64,000 nucleotides of DNA from NCBI RefSeq assembly GCF_049065735.1, contig NZ_JBAKHD010000005.1, positions 417,250 to 481,249 on the forward strand, read 5' to 3'. Numbering within the stretch: position 1 is the first letter of the stretch; each line of letters begins with the position of its first letter. Origin of the DNA: Paramesorhizobium sp049065735. Its GTDB lineage: Bacteria; Pseudomonadota; Alphaproteobacteria; Rhizobiales; Rhizobiaceae. Of this stretch, positions 8,601 to 15,699 are shown one piece after another. The position numbers were made by a program, and so were the translations under genes. The notes beneath the pieces are model-generated. The model ran no database searches, was not told the DNA's origin, and saw nothing but the letters and a program-made list of their open reading frames with translations.

Positions 8601-9809
8601 AATTTCTTTTCCATCGACAGCCGCGCCGTGCCGACGCCCGCCGCATGGGAGCTTGGCAGGAAATCGGCCGAGTTGCTCGTCACCCGCTACACACAGGACC
8701 ACGGCGAATGGCCGACCTCGTTCGGGCTCACCGCATGGGGCACCTCGAATATGCGCACGGGCGGTGACGATATCGCACAGGCCCTGGCGCTGATCGGCGT
8801 CAAGCCGGTCTGGGACATGGCCTCGCGGCGCGTGACCGGCTATGAGATCGTGCCGCCGGCGGTGCTGGGGCGTCCGCGTGTGGATGTCACCTTGCGCATT
8901 TCCGGCTTCTTCCGCGATGCCTTTCCGGACCAGATCGCGCTTTTCGACCAGGCGGTGCGGGCGGTCGGCGCGCTCGATGAGGACGAGGCCGACAATCCCA
9001 TAGCCGCGCGGATGCGGCGCGAGGAGACGCGGCTGAAGGCCGAAGGCGAGGAGGAGAAGGCGGCGCGGCGCAAGGCGGGATACCGCGTCTTCGGCTCCAA
9101 GCCGGGGGCCTATGGCGCAGGGCTGCAGGCGCTGATGGATGAGAATGGCTGGCGGGACCGAGGCGATCTGGCAGAAAGCTGGCTCCTCTGGGGCGGATAC
9201 GCTTATGGCGCGGGCGAGGAAGGCAGGGCCGAGCGCGGGCTCTTGGAGGAACGGCTGAAATCGGTCGAGGCGGTGGTTCAGAACCAGGACAACCGAGAGC
9301 ATGACCTGCTCGATTCCGACGATTATTATCAGTTTGAAGGCGGCATGGCGGCGGCTGTCGAGCACCTCAATGGGGTGAGGCCGACAATTTATCACAATGA
9401 TCATTCCCGGCCGGAGCGTCCGGTGATCCGCACGCTGGAGGAAGAAATCGGCCGGGTGGTGCGGGCGCGGGTCGTCAATCCGAAATGGATCGCCGGCGTG
9501 ATGCGCCATGGCTACAAGGGCGCGTTCGAGATGGCGGCGACGGTGGATTATCTCTTCGCCTTCGCCGCGACGACGGGCGCGGTCAGGAACCATCATTTCG
9601 AGGCGGTCTATCAGTCTTTGCTTGCGGACAACGACGTGCGCGAATTTCTCGCGGACAAGAACCCGGCGGCGCTCAGCGAGATGGCGCAGAAGCTGATGCA
9701 GGCCATCGATCGCGGGCTATGGACGCCCCGCTCCAATTCCGCCCGTTTCGATTTAAGTGAAATAGCGAATTCTAATAAAGTGAGTCAGGGAGCGATGCCA
9801 AATGGCTGA
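5676..9809 (+). CDS. cobN: Cobaltochelatase subunit CobN carrying two in-frame repeat insertions
   Basis: Large subunit of the ATP-dependent CobNST cobaltochelatase that inserts cobalt into hydrogenobyrinic acid a,c-diamide. The frame is 1377 codons; family members are about 1,270, and the excess matches two repeat elements read through as protein at residues 198-250 and 806-858. Recognisable CobN blocks flank them: AICFYRALVQSGQTKG after the first, FDPLDCNMAAPWTGPKP after the second, and HMGKHGNLEWLPGKALALS between them. Both inserts fall in low-conservation stretches between conserved blocks. The ATG follows a GAAGGAGAAG site, and the 3' end overlaps cobO by 8 nt. Whether the enlarged protein is active is unknown; no stop or frameshift is seen. 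Confidence 0.95.
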   Translation: MHLLLAQKGTIAEGGEAVDLGQSPGDILFLSAADTELASLAAAHASQGEGAPTLRLASIMALAHPMSVDTYIERTARYAKLIVVRVIGGESYWPYGLEALHACAVNHGIQLAVLPGDDKPDAGLHRFSTIAPEDRDALWHYLIEGGAQNARGFLGFCAAMLGRGEKPAEAAPLLKAGVWWPRRGVVSVEEVRGQRAAIPPSVLPDISPSRGEISLHQGPHQSQALKDGSQETSQPISPLEGEMPGRAEGGEGRRQNINHTGYPTVAICFYRALVQSGQTKGVEALVEALAAKELNPLPVFVSSLKDPVSVATLDAIFEELPPDVVLNATGFAVSVPGAHREPTVLEKRGAVVLQTIFSGSSAESWEASPQGLSARDLAMNVALPEVDGRVLSRAVSFKSAQVYDEAVEANIVTHEPRADRVAFVAELAARWARLRRKPVEERRVAIVMANYPNRDGRLGNGVGLDTPAGTLEALKAMQAAGYPVADLPESGDALIKQLMAGPTNAATDGRVIRETLSLNQYKHFLQKLPVKIQGEITARWGGPELDPFFLDDISGFALPLMRFGETLVGIQPARGYNIDPKDSYHSPDLVPPHGYLAFYAYLREAFGADAIVHMGKHGNLEWLPGKALALSKTCYPEAVLGAVPHIYPFIVNDPGEGTQAKRRSVAVIIDHLTPPLTRAESYGPLKDLEALVDEYYEASGVDPRRLRRLKGQILDLVRDIGLDHDAGIHDHDSEDLALQKLDAYLCDLKEMQIRDGLHVFGQSPEGRLLTDLLVALARVPRGTLNDADMSLQRAIAQDAGLSCVAAPPSVLPDISPSRGEISLHRPSRQSQTLQDEGGAMSQPISPLEGEMPGRAEGGATAFDPLDCNMAAPWTGPKPEILQSVSTDPWRITGDTVERIELLAAKLVAGDIPCPEGWTATRAVLDGIASRLRPVVEACGEAEISALLTALDGRFVAPGPSGAPTRGRPDVLPTGRNFFSIDSRAVPTPAAWELGRKSAELLVTRYTQDHGEWPTSFGLTAWGTSNMRTGGDDIAQALALIGVKPVWDMASRRVTGYEIVPPAVLGRPRVDVTLRISGFFRDAFPDQIALFDQAVRAVGALDEDEADNPIAARMRREETRLKAEGEEEKAARRKAGYRVFGSKPGAYGAGLQALMDENGWRDRGDLAESWLLWGGYAYGAGEEGRAERGLLEERLKSVEAVVQNQDNREHDLLDSDDYYQFEGGMAAAVEHLNGVRPTIYHNDHSRPERPVIRTLEEEIGRVVRARVVNPKWIAGVMRHGYKGAFEMAATVDYLFAFAATTGAVRNHHFEAVYQSLLADNDVREFLADKNPAALSEMAQKLMQAIDRGLWTPRSNSARFDLSEIANSNKVSQGAMPNG
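6269..6425 (+). repeat. Inverted-repeat element, copy 3, inside cobN
   Basis: 157 bp, from ACCCCCC to GGGGGGT. It is translated within CobN as PPSVLPDISPSRGEI for the left arm and SQPISPLEGEMPGRAEGG for the right arm. The spacer is in the same orientation as copy 1. The element has no stop codon in the CobN frame. Confidence 0.95.
8093..8249 (+). repeat. Inverted-repeat element, copy 4, inside cobN
   Basis: 157 bp, the same length and codon phase as copy 3, and translated with nearly the same arm peptides. It is flanked on both sides by the dinucleotide GC, which could be a 2-bp target duplication: 157 plus 2 gives 159, a multiple of three. Confidence 0.95.
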
Positions 9810-10440
9810 AAAATCAGAAAAACTTTTGGGCCTTAGCGAGGAGGAGCTCAATCTTCGCCATGCCGAGAAGATGAAGAAGAAAAAAGCCGCGCGCGACAAG
9901 ATCCTTGCCACCAAGACGGATGAAAAGGGCCTTGTCATCGTCAACACGGGCAAGGGCAAGGGCAAATCGACGGCGGGCTTCGGCATGGTGTTCCGGGCGC
10001 TCGGCCATGGCATGAAGATCGGCGTGGTGCAGTTCGTCAAGGGATCGTGGGATACGGGCGAGCGCTGGGTGCTGGAGAAATTTCCTGAGCAGGTGACGAT
10101 TTCGGCCATGGGCGAGGGCTTCACCTGGGAGACGCAGGACCGCGTCCGCGACATCGCTATGGCGCGCGACGCCTGGGAACAGGCGAAGAAAATGATCCTC
10201 GACGAGAAGCACGACATGGTGCTCTGCGACGAGCTGAATATCGTATTACGGTATGATTATCTGCCGGTGGAGGAGGTGATCGAGGTGCTGAAGGAGAAGC
10301 CCTTCATGAAGCATGTCATCATCACCGGCCGCAACGCCAAGGAAGAATTGATCGAGATTGCCGATCTCGTCACCGAGATGGAGATGATCAAGCACCCGTT
10401 CCGCTCAGGCGTGAAGGCGCAGAAGGGAATCGAGTTTTAA
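9802..10440 (+). CDS. cobO: Cob(I)yrinic acid a,c-diamide adenosyltransferase
   Basis: 212-residue CobO/BtuR/CobA-type enzyme that transfers the adenosyl group from ATP to the reduced corrinoid. Seen: the basic N-terminal helix, P-loop NTGKGKGKST near residue 49, QFVKGSWDTGE, and a LCDELNIVLRYDYL block characteristic of the family. It overlaps the end of cobN, so translation is probably coupled. A strong hairpin follows the stop codon. Confidence 0.96.
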   Translation: MAEKSEKLLGLSEEELNLRHAEKMKKKKAARDKILATKTDEKGLVIVNTGKGKGKSTAGFGMVFRALGHGMKIGVVQFVKGSWDTGERWVLEKFPEQVTISAMGEGFTWETQDRVRDIAMARDAWEQAKKMILDEKHDMVLCDELNIVLRYDYLPVEEVIEVLKEKPFMKHVIITGRNAKEELIEIADLVTEMEMIKHPFRSGVKAQKGIEF

Positions 10441-10446
10441 TATGGA

Positions 10447-10469
10447 GCGGGCGGCGCGAGGCCGCCCGC
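10447..10469. terminator. Hairpin between convergent cobO and a small membrane protein gene
   Basis: Perfect 9-bp stem GCGGGCGGC / GCCGCCCGC with a 5-nt loop, directly after cobO and ahead of the convergent gene end. There is no T-tract, so it may be a weak or factor-dependent bidirectional terminator. Confidence 0.6.
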
Positions 10470-10478
10470 ATCGGTATG

Positions 10479-10649
10479 TTACACGCCCTTCAGCAGGCAG
10501 CCGACGGCCAGGATCACATAGGCGATCAGCAGGATCCAGAAGGCGGCGAGCGGAATGAAGGACAGCGTGCCGTAGAATGCGAGCAGCGCCAGAATGGCGA
10601 TGATGACGCTGAGGAAAAAGACGATCTGTGTGGGGGCGGTAAGATTCAT
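10479..10649 (-). CDS. Small two-helix membrane protein, unknown function
   Basis: 56 residues, MNLTAPTQIVFFL at the start and GCLLKGV at the end, with two hydrophobic helices separated by a short FYGTLSFIP turn. The ATG at 10649 has a strong AAGGAGAGGAG site before it on the minus strand, which is why this internal start was chosen over a long frame running upstream. I do not recognise a named family; small proteins of this type are common in Hyphomicrobiales. Confidence 0.78.
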   Translation of the reverse strand: MNLTAPTQIVFFLSVIIAILALLAFYGTLSFIPLAAFWILLIAYVILAVGCLLKGV

Positions 10650-10852
10650 GAGTAGGCTCCTCTCCTTGAGGGTCGGTTCAGGGTGTGAACAACCATCCAG
10701 ATAAAGTCCCCTCTGGATCAGTTGCATGGCGTTTATCAGCCGCATAATCTTATCCAACAGCTGGAAGATCATGCTGGTTTGCAAAGCAGCAGACACGTAC
10801 ACAAACAACCGATTCGCGAGACGAAGATTAGCAGAAATGATATTTGGCCGAA

Positions 10853-11275
10853 ATGTCGCATGAACCAGTAAAACACCGGGAAAAGACCGGAAATAGACCG
10901 TTTCTGGCGCTTGGGGTGGGGTGCGAGACGGGCGCGGACCCGGTGGAAGCGATCGGTCTGGCGGAGCGCGCCTTGCAGGAAGCGGGTCTCGCGGTTGATT
11001 CGCTGGGGGGGATATTCTCGCTCGACAGGAAAAAGGACGAGCCGGCGATTCAGGCGCTGGCGGAACATTTCGGCTGTAGAATCGTGTTTTTCGACGTGGC
11101 ACGGCTGGAGGCGGAGACGCCCCGGCTGTTGAACCCATCCGAGGCGGTGTTTCGCGCCGTGGGCTGCCATGGCGTGGCGGAAAGCGCGGCGCTGGCCGGG
11201 GCCGGGGCGGAGGCAAGGCTGATCGTGCCGAAGCTGCGAGGGAAGGGCGTGACTGTGGCAGTGGCGGTGAGGTAG
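10853..11275 (+). CDS. cobE: CobE / CbiG C-terminal-domain protein of cobalamin synthesis
   Basis: 140 residues that match the CobE family, equivalent to the C-terminal domain of CbiG. Seen: ALGVGCETGAD near the N-terminus, IFSLDRKKDEPAI in the middle and the signature GCHGVAESAAL late in the protein. CobE is associated with the ring-contraction steps of the aerobic pathway, but its exact role is not settled. The start is uncertain: ATG 10853 is used, TTG 10844 is also in frame, and neither has a good ribosome site. Repeat copy 5 and cobM follow. Confidence 0.82.
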   Translation: MSHEPVKHREKTGNRPFLALGVGCETGADPVEAIGLAERALQEAGLAVDSLGGIFSLDRKKDEPAIQALAEHFGCRIVFFDVARLEAETPRLLNPSEAVFRAVGCHGVAESAALAGAGAEARLIVPKLRGKGVTVAVAVR

Positions 11276-11311
11276 TAGGTTTTTATGGAAAAAGTTCGTG
11301 GCTGGCACATC

Positions 11312-11469
11312 ACCCCCCTCTGTCCTGCCGGACATCTCCCCCTCAAGGGGGGAGATTACGCCTTCATTGGCGCTTGGCATAAGTCGCGGGCGTTGGCGAG
11401 AGGTGCCGCGGTTGGTATCAGCCAATCTCCCCCCTTGAGGGGGAGATGCCCGGCAGGGCAGAGGGGGGT
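11312..11469 (+). repeat. 158-bp inverted-repeat element, copy 5 (cobE-cobM gap)
   Basis: 158 bp. Its right end, GAGGGGGG at 11461-11468, sits 10 nt before the cobM start codon and is the only ribosome-site-like sequence there. The cobM frame also stays open into the repeat. Confidence 0.92.
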
Positions 11470-11478
11470 GTTCCAGCC

Positions 11479-12234
11479 ATGACCATCCATTTCATCGGCG
11501 CCGGGCCAGGCGCGCCTGACCTCATCACCGTTCGCGGCCAAAAACTGATCGAGCGCTGCCCGGTCTGTCTTTATGCCGGATCGCTGGTGCCTCGGGAGGT
11601 GGTGGCGTCGGCGCCGGAAAATGCGCGGGTGGTCGATACGTCCAGCCTGACGCTCGACGAGATCATTGCGGAACTGGAATCCGCGCATAAGGCTGGCCAT
11701 GACGTGGCGCGGGTGCATTCGGGCGATCCGTCGATCTATGGCGCGATTGCAGAGCAAATGCGGCGGCTGGATGCGCTTGAGATTCCCTATGACGTGACGC
11801 CCGGCGTGCCCGCCTTCGCCGCCGCCGCCGCCGCGCTCAAGCAGGAACTGACGATCCCGGAAGTCAACCAGACGGTAATCCTGACGCGGACCTCGATGAA
11901 ATCCTCGGGCATGCCCGAGGGCGAGGAATTGGCGACGCTTGGCAAATCAGGTGCGACATTGGTGATCCACCTCTCCATTCGCAATCTGGAGCATATCAAG
12001 CGCGAGTTGACGCCGCTCTATGGCGCGGACTGCCCGGTCATCGTCGCCTATCGCGTCGGCTGGCCGGACGAGCGGTTCGTCAAGGGAACGCTTAGCGATA
12101 TTGCGCAAAAGGTCGAGGCCGCTAATCTCAGCCGCACGGCCATGATCTTTGTCGGGCGCGGGCTTGGTCCGAGCAATTTCCGGGATTCAGCGCTTTATCA
12201 CAAGGAGCATGTGCACTCGCTACGGAGTACGTAG
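11479..12234 (+). CDS. cobM: Precorrin-4 C11-methyltransferase
   Basis: 251-residue SAM-dependent tetrapyrrole methylase that methylates C11 of precorrin-4. Seen: N-terminal FIGAGPGAPDLITVRG, the RVHSGDPSIYGAIAEQ block, the TPGVPAFAAAAA block and a C-terminal VGRGLGPSNF. The frame extends upstream to an ATG at 11446 inside repeat copy 5, giving an extra MPGRAEGGVPA leader; the conserved start is MTIHFIGAGPG, so ATG 11479 is taken. It converges on cobK, with an IS element between. Confidence 0.95.
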   Translation: MTIHFIGAGPGAPDLITVRGQKLIERCPVCLYAGSLVPREVVASAPENARVVDTSSLTLDEIIAELESAHKAGHDVARVHSGDPSIYGAIAEQMRRLDALEIPYDVTPGVPAFAAAAAALKQELTIPEVNQTVILTRTSMKSSGMPEGEELATLGKSGATLVIHLSIRNLEHIKRELTPLYGADCPVIVAYRVGWPDERFVKGTLSDIAQKVEAANLSRTAMIFVGRGLGPSNFRDSALYHKEHVHSLRST

Positions 12235-12242
12235 CCTATCCG

Positions 12243-12272
12243 GCCGTCATTCTCTGGCTTGTCCCACAGCTG
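12243..12272. repeat. Left half of a palindromic element split by the IS
   Basis: GCCGTCATTCTCTGGCTTGT... up to CAGCTG, the inverted match of 13528-13557 with two mismatches. Joined at the shared CAGCTG, the halves would form one long hairpin between the convergent ends of cobM and cobK. Confidence 0.7.
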
Positions 12273-13542
12273 TCCGGTTTAAATCGCGCATAGATTCAAG
12301 CTCATTTGCCTTTGATCTATCGGAGACGGTGTCGGCGGTGTTTTGAGGGCATCGATTGGGCGGCGATGCATGAGATTGAGGCGCACGAGGCAAGTGAAGG
12401 CGCGCGGCTGCTTTATGATTTGCTGCGTGGCCTGAGCGGCGCGCAGCACGAGATAAGCAATAAGGGCGACGAAGACCTGAATGCGCACGGCGTTCTCGGA
12501 TGTGCCGAGGAACCGGCGCAGCCTGAGATTCTGCTTGATCCATTTGAAGAACAGCTCGATCTGCCAGCGCTCCTTGTAGAGATCGGCGATTTCCTCGACG
12601 GGTGCATCGAGATCATTGGTGACAAGACGGATGATCGTGCCCGTTTCAATGCGTACGGTGATTTCACGCACCGGATCGGGATAAGGACTGCGGCGCGAAT
12701 GGGCCGTGCGCTGCGGCAGAAAGCCGATGCGGTCGCTGAGGATGTGGCTATCTCCGGGGATCGCCTGTTCGGCGGCAACCTCAATCATGGTGTTGTTCTT
12801 CAGGCGGGAGACGAAGCGGCAGCCTTTGGCGTCGAGTTCGGCCCACCAGCGGAAATCATAAAACCCCAGATCGAACACATAGGTCATGCCTGGTTCGATC
12901 GTCATCGCCTTGGCCGGGGTGATATCGTTGATCTTCTGGCTGGTGAGGCTGGCTTCCAGCGCAATGCCGTCACGCGGATCGAAGGCGATGTGCAGCTTAA
13001 TGGCGCGGGCGCCCTTGACGGTATCCACCCAGCCATCGCTCAGCGAAGACAGTTGCAGTCGCGTGGCATCGAGAATGCGCACCGCATCGGCCACATGCCG
13101 GCGGGTACGGCGGCTGGCGGACGCGGCCATATGGGCAAAGAGGTCTGCGAACACAGCTGCCGGCCTTTTGGCATTGGCATCGGCAAGGGTCGAGCGGGCC
13201 GGGCGTCCGGCACCCAGATGGTAGAGCCGGGCTTGATGGCTCTCAAGCCCGGCCTCGATCTCCCGCAAGGACGCCGCGCCCGAAAACTGTCCGAACAACA
13301 GCGCCAGGAACTGGCTTTTCGTGTCGAGCCGTCTAATCCGATGGTCCGCTTTGTACTTGTCCACAAGCCGGTCGAACACATTCCACGCAATATGCTTCAG
13401 AAGGCCATGAAAAACGCTATTCTCATGCCGCATGACATTGGTCTCCTACTCGTGTCCAGAACGATGCCAAACGTCTGAAACCGAGTAGAATCAATGTCAT
13501 GCACCTTGTCCAGAAATTTAAACCGGACAGCTGTGGGACAAG
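12258..13542 (-). mobile_element. IS4-family insertion sequence with one transposase gene
   Basis: A 27-bp perfect inverted repeat (12258-12284 and 13516-13542) encloses the transposase. The part from TCCGGTTTAAAT inward (12273-13527, 1255 bp) is probably the true element and the outer part belongs to the palindrome it entered. CAGCTG occurs at both junctions and may be the target duplication. The transposase stop codon overlaps the left terminal repeat. The frame is intact, so the element may be recent. Confidence 0.9.
12279..13433 (-). CDS. IS4-family transposase with DUF4372 N-terminal domain
   Basis: 384-residue DDE transposase. Seen: N-terminal DUF4372-like region beginning MRHENSVFHGLLKHI, a first catalytic Asp in RILDATRLQL, a second in YVFDLGFYDF, and the IS4 YREK-type signature YKERWQIELFFKWIKQNL with the catalytic Glu. 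All key residues are present. It is oriented opposite to cobM and in the same direction as cobK, and lies wholly between the two inverted repeats. No passenger genes are present. Confidence 0.93.
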   Translation of the reverse strand: MRHENSVFHGLLKHIAWNVFDRLVDKYKADHRIRRLDTKSQFLALLFGQFSGAASLREIEAGLESHQARLYHLGAGRPARSTLADANAKRPAAVFADLFAHMAASASRRTRRHVADAVRILDATRLQLSSLSDGWVDTVKGARAIKLHIAFDPRDGIALEASLTSQKINDITPAKAMTIEPGMTYVFDLGFYDFRWWAELDAKGCRFVSRLKNNTMIEVAAEQAIPGDSHILSDRIGFLPQRTAHSRRSPYPDPVREITVRIETGTIIRLVTNDLDAPVEEIADLYKERWQIELFFKWIKQNLRLRRFLGTSENAVRIQVFVALIAYLVLRAAQATQQIIKQPRAFTCLVRLNLMHRRPIDALKTPPTPSPIDQRQMSLNLCAI

Positions 13543-13557
13543 CCCGAGGATGACGGC
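13528..13557. repeat. Right half of a palindromic element split by the IS
   Basis: CAGCTGTGGGACAAGCCCGA followed by GGATGACGGC, the inverted partner of 12243-12272. It ends 10 nt before the end of cobK. Confidence 0.7.
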
Positions 13558-13567
13558 GAGGCGACGG

Positions 13568-14305
13568 CTACGCCAGGTGGGTCCTGACGAACTCCAGCAC
13601 AGCCTCGATATCACTCACCGCATTGGCGTGGATCTGCGGCGGACGGGCGATGAGAATGACCGGCAGATGCAACAGACGGGCGGCTTCCAGCTTGGCGTAG
13701 GACGCCGTGCCGCCTGAGTTGCGGCAGACGATATGGGTGATGCGCCGTTCGCGCAAAAAATCGGTTTCTTTCTCCACATTGCCGGGGCGGGCGAGCACCA
13801 GTTCATGGAAGGCAAGGCCCAGCGGCGTTTCCGGCGGGTCGATCATGCGCACGACAAAATGCACGTCCGGGCGCGTGGCAAATCCGGCGATGTGCTGGCG
13901 GCCGAGGGCAAGCAGGACGCGGGCGCCCGATGGAATTGCCGTCGCGGCTTCTTCCAGCGAGGCGAGTTCCTGCCAATTATCACCTTCGGATATTTTCCAC
14001 GCGGGGCGTTCGAGCCGGATAAGCGGACGCCTGGTCATTTCGGCCGCTTTCGCCGCGTTGGGAGAAATGCGCGTGGCGAAAGGGTGGGTGGCATCGACCA
14101 CCAGCGTGACATTTTCCGCCTCGATATAGCGGGCAAGACCCTCCGCCCCGCCGAAGCCGCCGCTGCGCACTTCGCCCGGAAGCTTAGCCGGATCACGCGT
14201 TCGGCCGGCGAGGGAGGTGATAACGCGGATGGGGAGGGGGGCGAGGCGTTTCGCCAGTTCCGACGCTTCGGTGGTGCCGCCGAGAATGAGGAGGGTGGGA
14301 GTCAC
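13568..14305 (-). CDS. cobK: Precorrin-6A reductase
   Basis: 245-residue NADPH-dependent reductase that converts precorrin-6A to dihydro-precorrin-6 (CobK/CbiJ family). Seen: N-terminal ILGGTTEASELAKRL, the central VVDATHPFATRISPNA block, LLALGRQHI and a C-terminal VCRNSGGTASYAKLEAARLL block. It points toward cobM, with the IS between the two genes. Repeat copy 6 lies upstream, between it and the end of cbiD on the same strand. Confidence 0.95.
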   Translation of the reverse strand: MTPTLLILGGTTEASELAKRLAPLPIRVITSLAGRTRDPAKLPGEVRSGGFGGAEGLARYIEAENVTLVVDATHPFATRISPNAAKAAEMTRRPLIRLERPAWKISEGDNWQELASLEEAATAIPSGARVLLALGRQHIAGFATRPDVHFVVRMIDPPETPLGLAFHELVLARPGNVEKETDFLRERRITHIVCRNSGGTASYAKLEAARLLHLPVILIARPPQIHANAVSDIEAVLEFVRTHLA

Positions 14306-14331
14306 AGCGGATCGAGCGTCGAGCGTGTGAC

Positions 14332-14489
14332 ACCTCCCTCTGTCCTGCCGGACATCTCCCCCTCAAGGGGGGAGATTGGCTGGAAGGACCGCTTTCGCCA
14401 ATCGCCAATGTTGCAAAATAAAGTACCGGCACGGATGAAGGCTAATCTCCCCCCTTGAGGGGGAGATGTCCGGCAGGACAGAGGGGGGT
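14332..14489. repeat. Inverted-repeat element, copy 6 (cbiD-cobK gap), rearranged spacer
   Basis: 158 bp. The left end has one change (ACCTCCC). Both arms carry the TGTCC/GGACA version of the small hairpin, which no other right arm here does. The outer spacer segments read in the reverse orientation while the middle (CGCCAATCGCCAATGTTGCA) reads forward, so the core appears inverted. Confidence 0.9.
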
Positions 14490-14514
14490 GCTCATAAGGC
14501 GCATTCATTTGAAA

Positions 14515-15624
14515 CTATACCCTAGCAAGCACATTCCCCTTGCGATCCGTGAGAATCACCTCCACCTCCACCGGCGCGCCCCGCAGCACCTCCAGCCCGG
14601 TGGCGCGGGCGCGTTCGGCTATGGGGCGAGCGAGGTCGAGGCCTGTTTCCCGAGTCATCTCAAGCACTTCCAGCGCGCTGTTGGCAGACAGAATCCGCTC
14701 TTTCATCTCAGCCGGTGCGCCGATTTTTTCCGCTTCCGCCCAGAGAAAGCCCATATCCACCTGGCTGCGGGAGGAATGGAGGTCCAGCGCGCCTTGCGCC
14801 AGTTTGGTCAGCTTGGCGAAGCCGCCCGCGATGGTGAGGCGGTCGATGGGGTGGGCGCGGAGATATTTTAGGAGCCCGCCGGCGAAGTCGCCCATGTCTA
14901 GAAGCGCGAAATCGGGCAGATTATAGATTTTCTGCGCCGCGCCTTCAGAGGTCGAGCCGGTCGCGCCCAGCACATGCTTTTGTCCGGCGGCGCGTGCGAC
15001 ATCGATGCCGCGATGGATCGAGTGGATCCATGAAGAGCAGGAGAAGGGGTGGACGATTCCGGTGGTGCCAAGAATGGAGATGCCGCCGATGATCCCTAAG
15101 CGCGGGTTCCAGGTCTTCTTGGCGATTTCTTCGCCACCGGGCACGGAAATGGTGATGACGAGATCAGCGGGGAGGCCATATTGCGCGCAAATTTCCTCGC
15201 AGACCGCCTGCATCATAGCCCTTGGCACGGGGTTGATCGCCGCCTCGCCGGGCGGGATCGGCAGGCCGGGCCGGGTGACGGTGCCGACGCCTTCGCCCGC
15301 GGCAAAGAGAATGCCGCTTCCGGGCGGGGCCGGGAAGACGGTGGAGATTATGGTCGCGCCGTGGGTGACATCGGGATCGTCGCCTGCATCCTTGACGATG
15401 CCGGCCATGGCATAGCCATCGCCAAGGCTTTCGATGGCGAGTGGGAAATATGGCACTTCGCCCTTGGGCAGGATAATGCCGACGGGATCGGGGAACTCGC
15501 CGGTAATGAGCGCCGTCAAAGCCGCCTTGGTCGCGGCGGTGGCGCAGGCGCCGGTGGTCCAGCCGCGCCGCAGGGCTTTTTCGTCGCCGGTTTTTCTTGT
15601 TCCGGCATCTGGTTCGTCGTTCAT
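14515..15624 (-). CDS. cbiD: Cobalt-precorrin-5B (C1)-methyltransferase
   Basis: 369-residue CbiD, which methylates C1 during ring contraction; it replaces the CobF of Pseudomonas denitrificans. Seen: LRRGWTTGACATAATKAAL near the N-terminus, the INPVPRAMM block, VPGGEEIAKKTWNPRLGIIGG, and GTTGIVHPFSCSSW. The open frame runs far upstream as antisense of cobA; the ATG at 15624 (MNDEPDAG) starts just before the conserved domain. It is divergent from cobA with a 75-nt gap, so the two probably share a control region. Confidence 0.93.
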   Translation of the reverse strand: MNDEPDAGTRKTGDEKALRRGWTTGACATAATKAALTALITGEFPDPVGIILPKGEVPYFPLAIESLGDGYAMAGIVKDAGDDPDVTHGATIISTVFPAPPGSGILFAAGEGVGTVTRPGLPIPPGEAAINPVPRAMMQAVCEEICAQYGLPADLVITISVPGGEEIAKKTWNPRLGIIGGISILGTTGIVHPFSCSSWIHSIHRGIDVARAAGQKHVLGATGSTSEGAAQKIYNLPDFALLDMGDFAGGLLKYLRAHPIDRLTIAGGFAKLTKLAQGALDLHSSRSQVDMGFLWAEAEKIGAPAEMKERILSANSALEVLEMTRETGLDLARPIAERARATGLEVLRGAPVEVEVILTDRKGNVLARV

Positions 15625-15699
15625 GGGGGCTTTATAGAGCAAGCGGATTGATAAGTAATTAGTTAGTGACTCTCTCACTAGCTCGTTAGGAGACCGAGA
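15625..15699. promoter_or_regulatory. Divergent cbiD/cobA control region
   Basis: 75 nt between two divergent B12 genes. It holds a small dyad, TAGTGA (15664-15669) and TCACTA (15675-15680), just before the cobA ribosome site TTAGGAG. No cobalamin riboswitch motif is visible here, so these promoters are not obviously under the same control as cbtB. Confidence 0.4.

Noticed and set aside
11285..11482. Short open frames inside the repeat copies, such as this one (also 2863-3225 and 50214-50546)
   Set aside because: They are only the repeat arms read in permissive frames (peptides such as MRGRCPAGQRGV or TPLCPAGHLPLKGGD), with no separate gene evidence. Only the cobN copies lie in a real coding frame.
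12306..13478. 390-codon frame on the plus strand across the IS
   Set aside because: Antisense to the transposase, whose catalytic motifs are clear on the minus strand.
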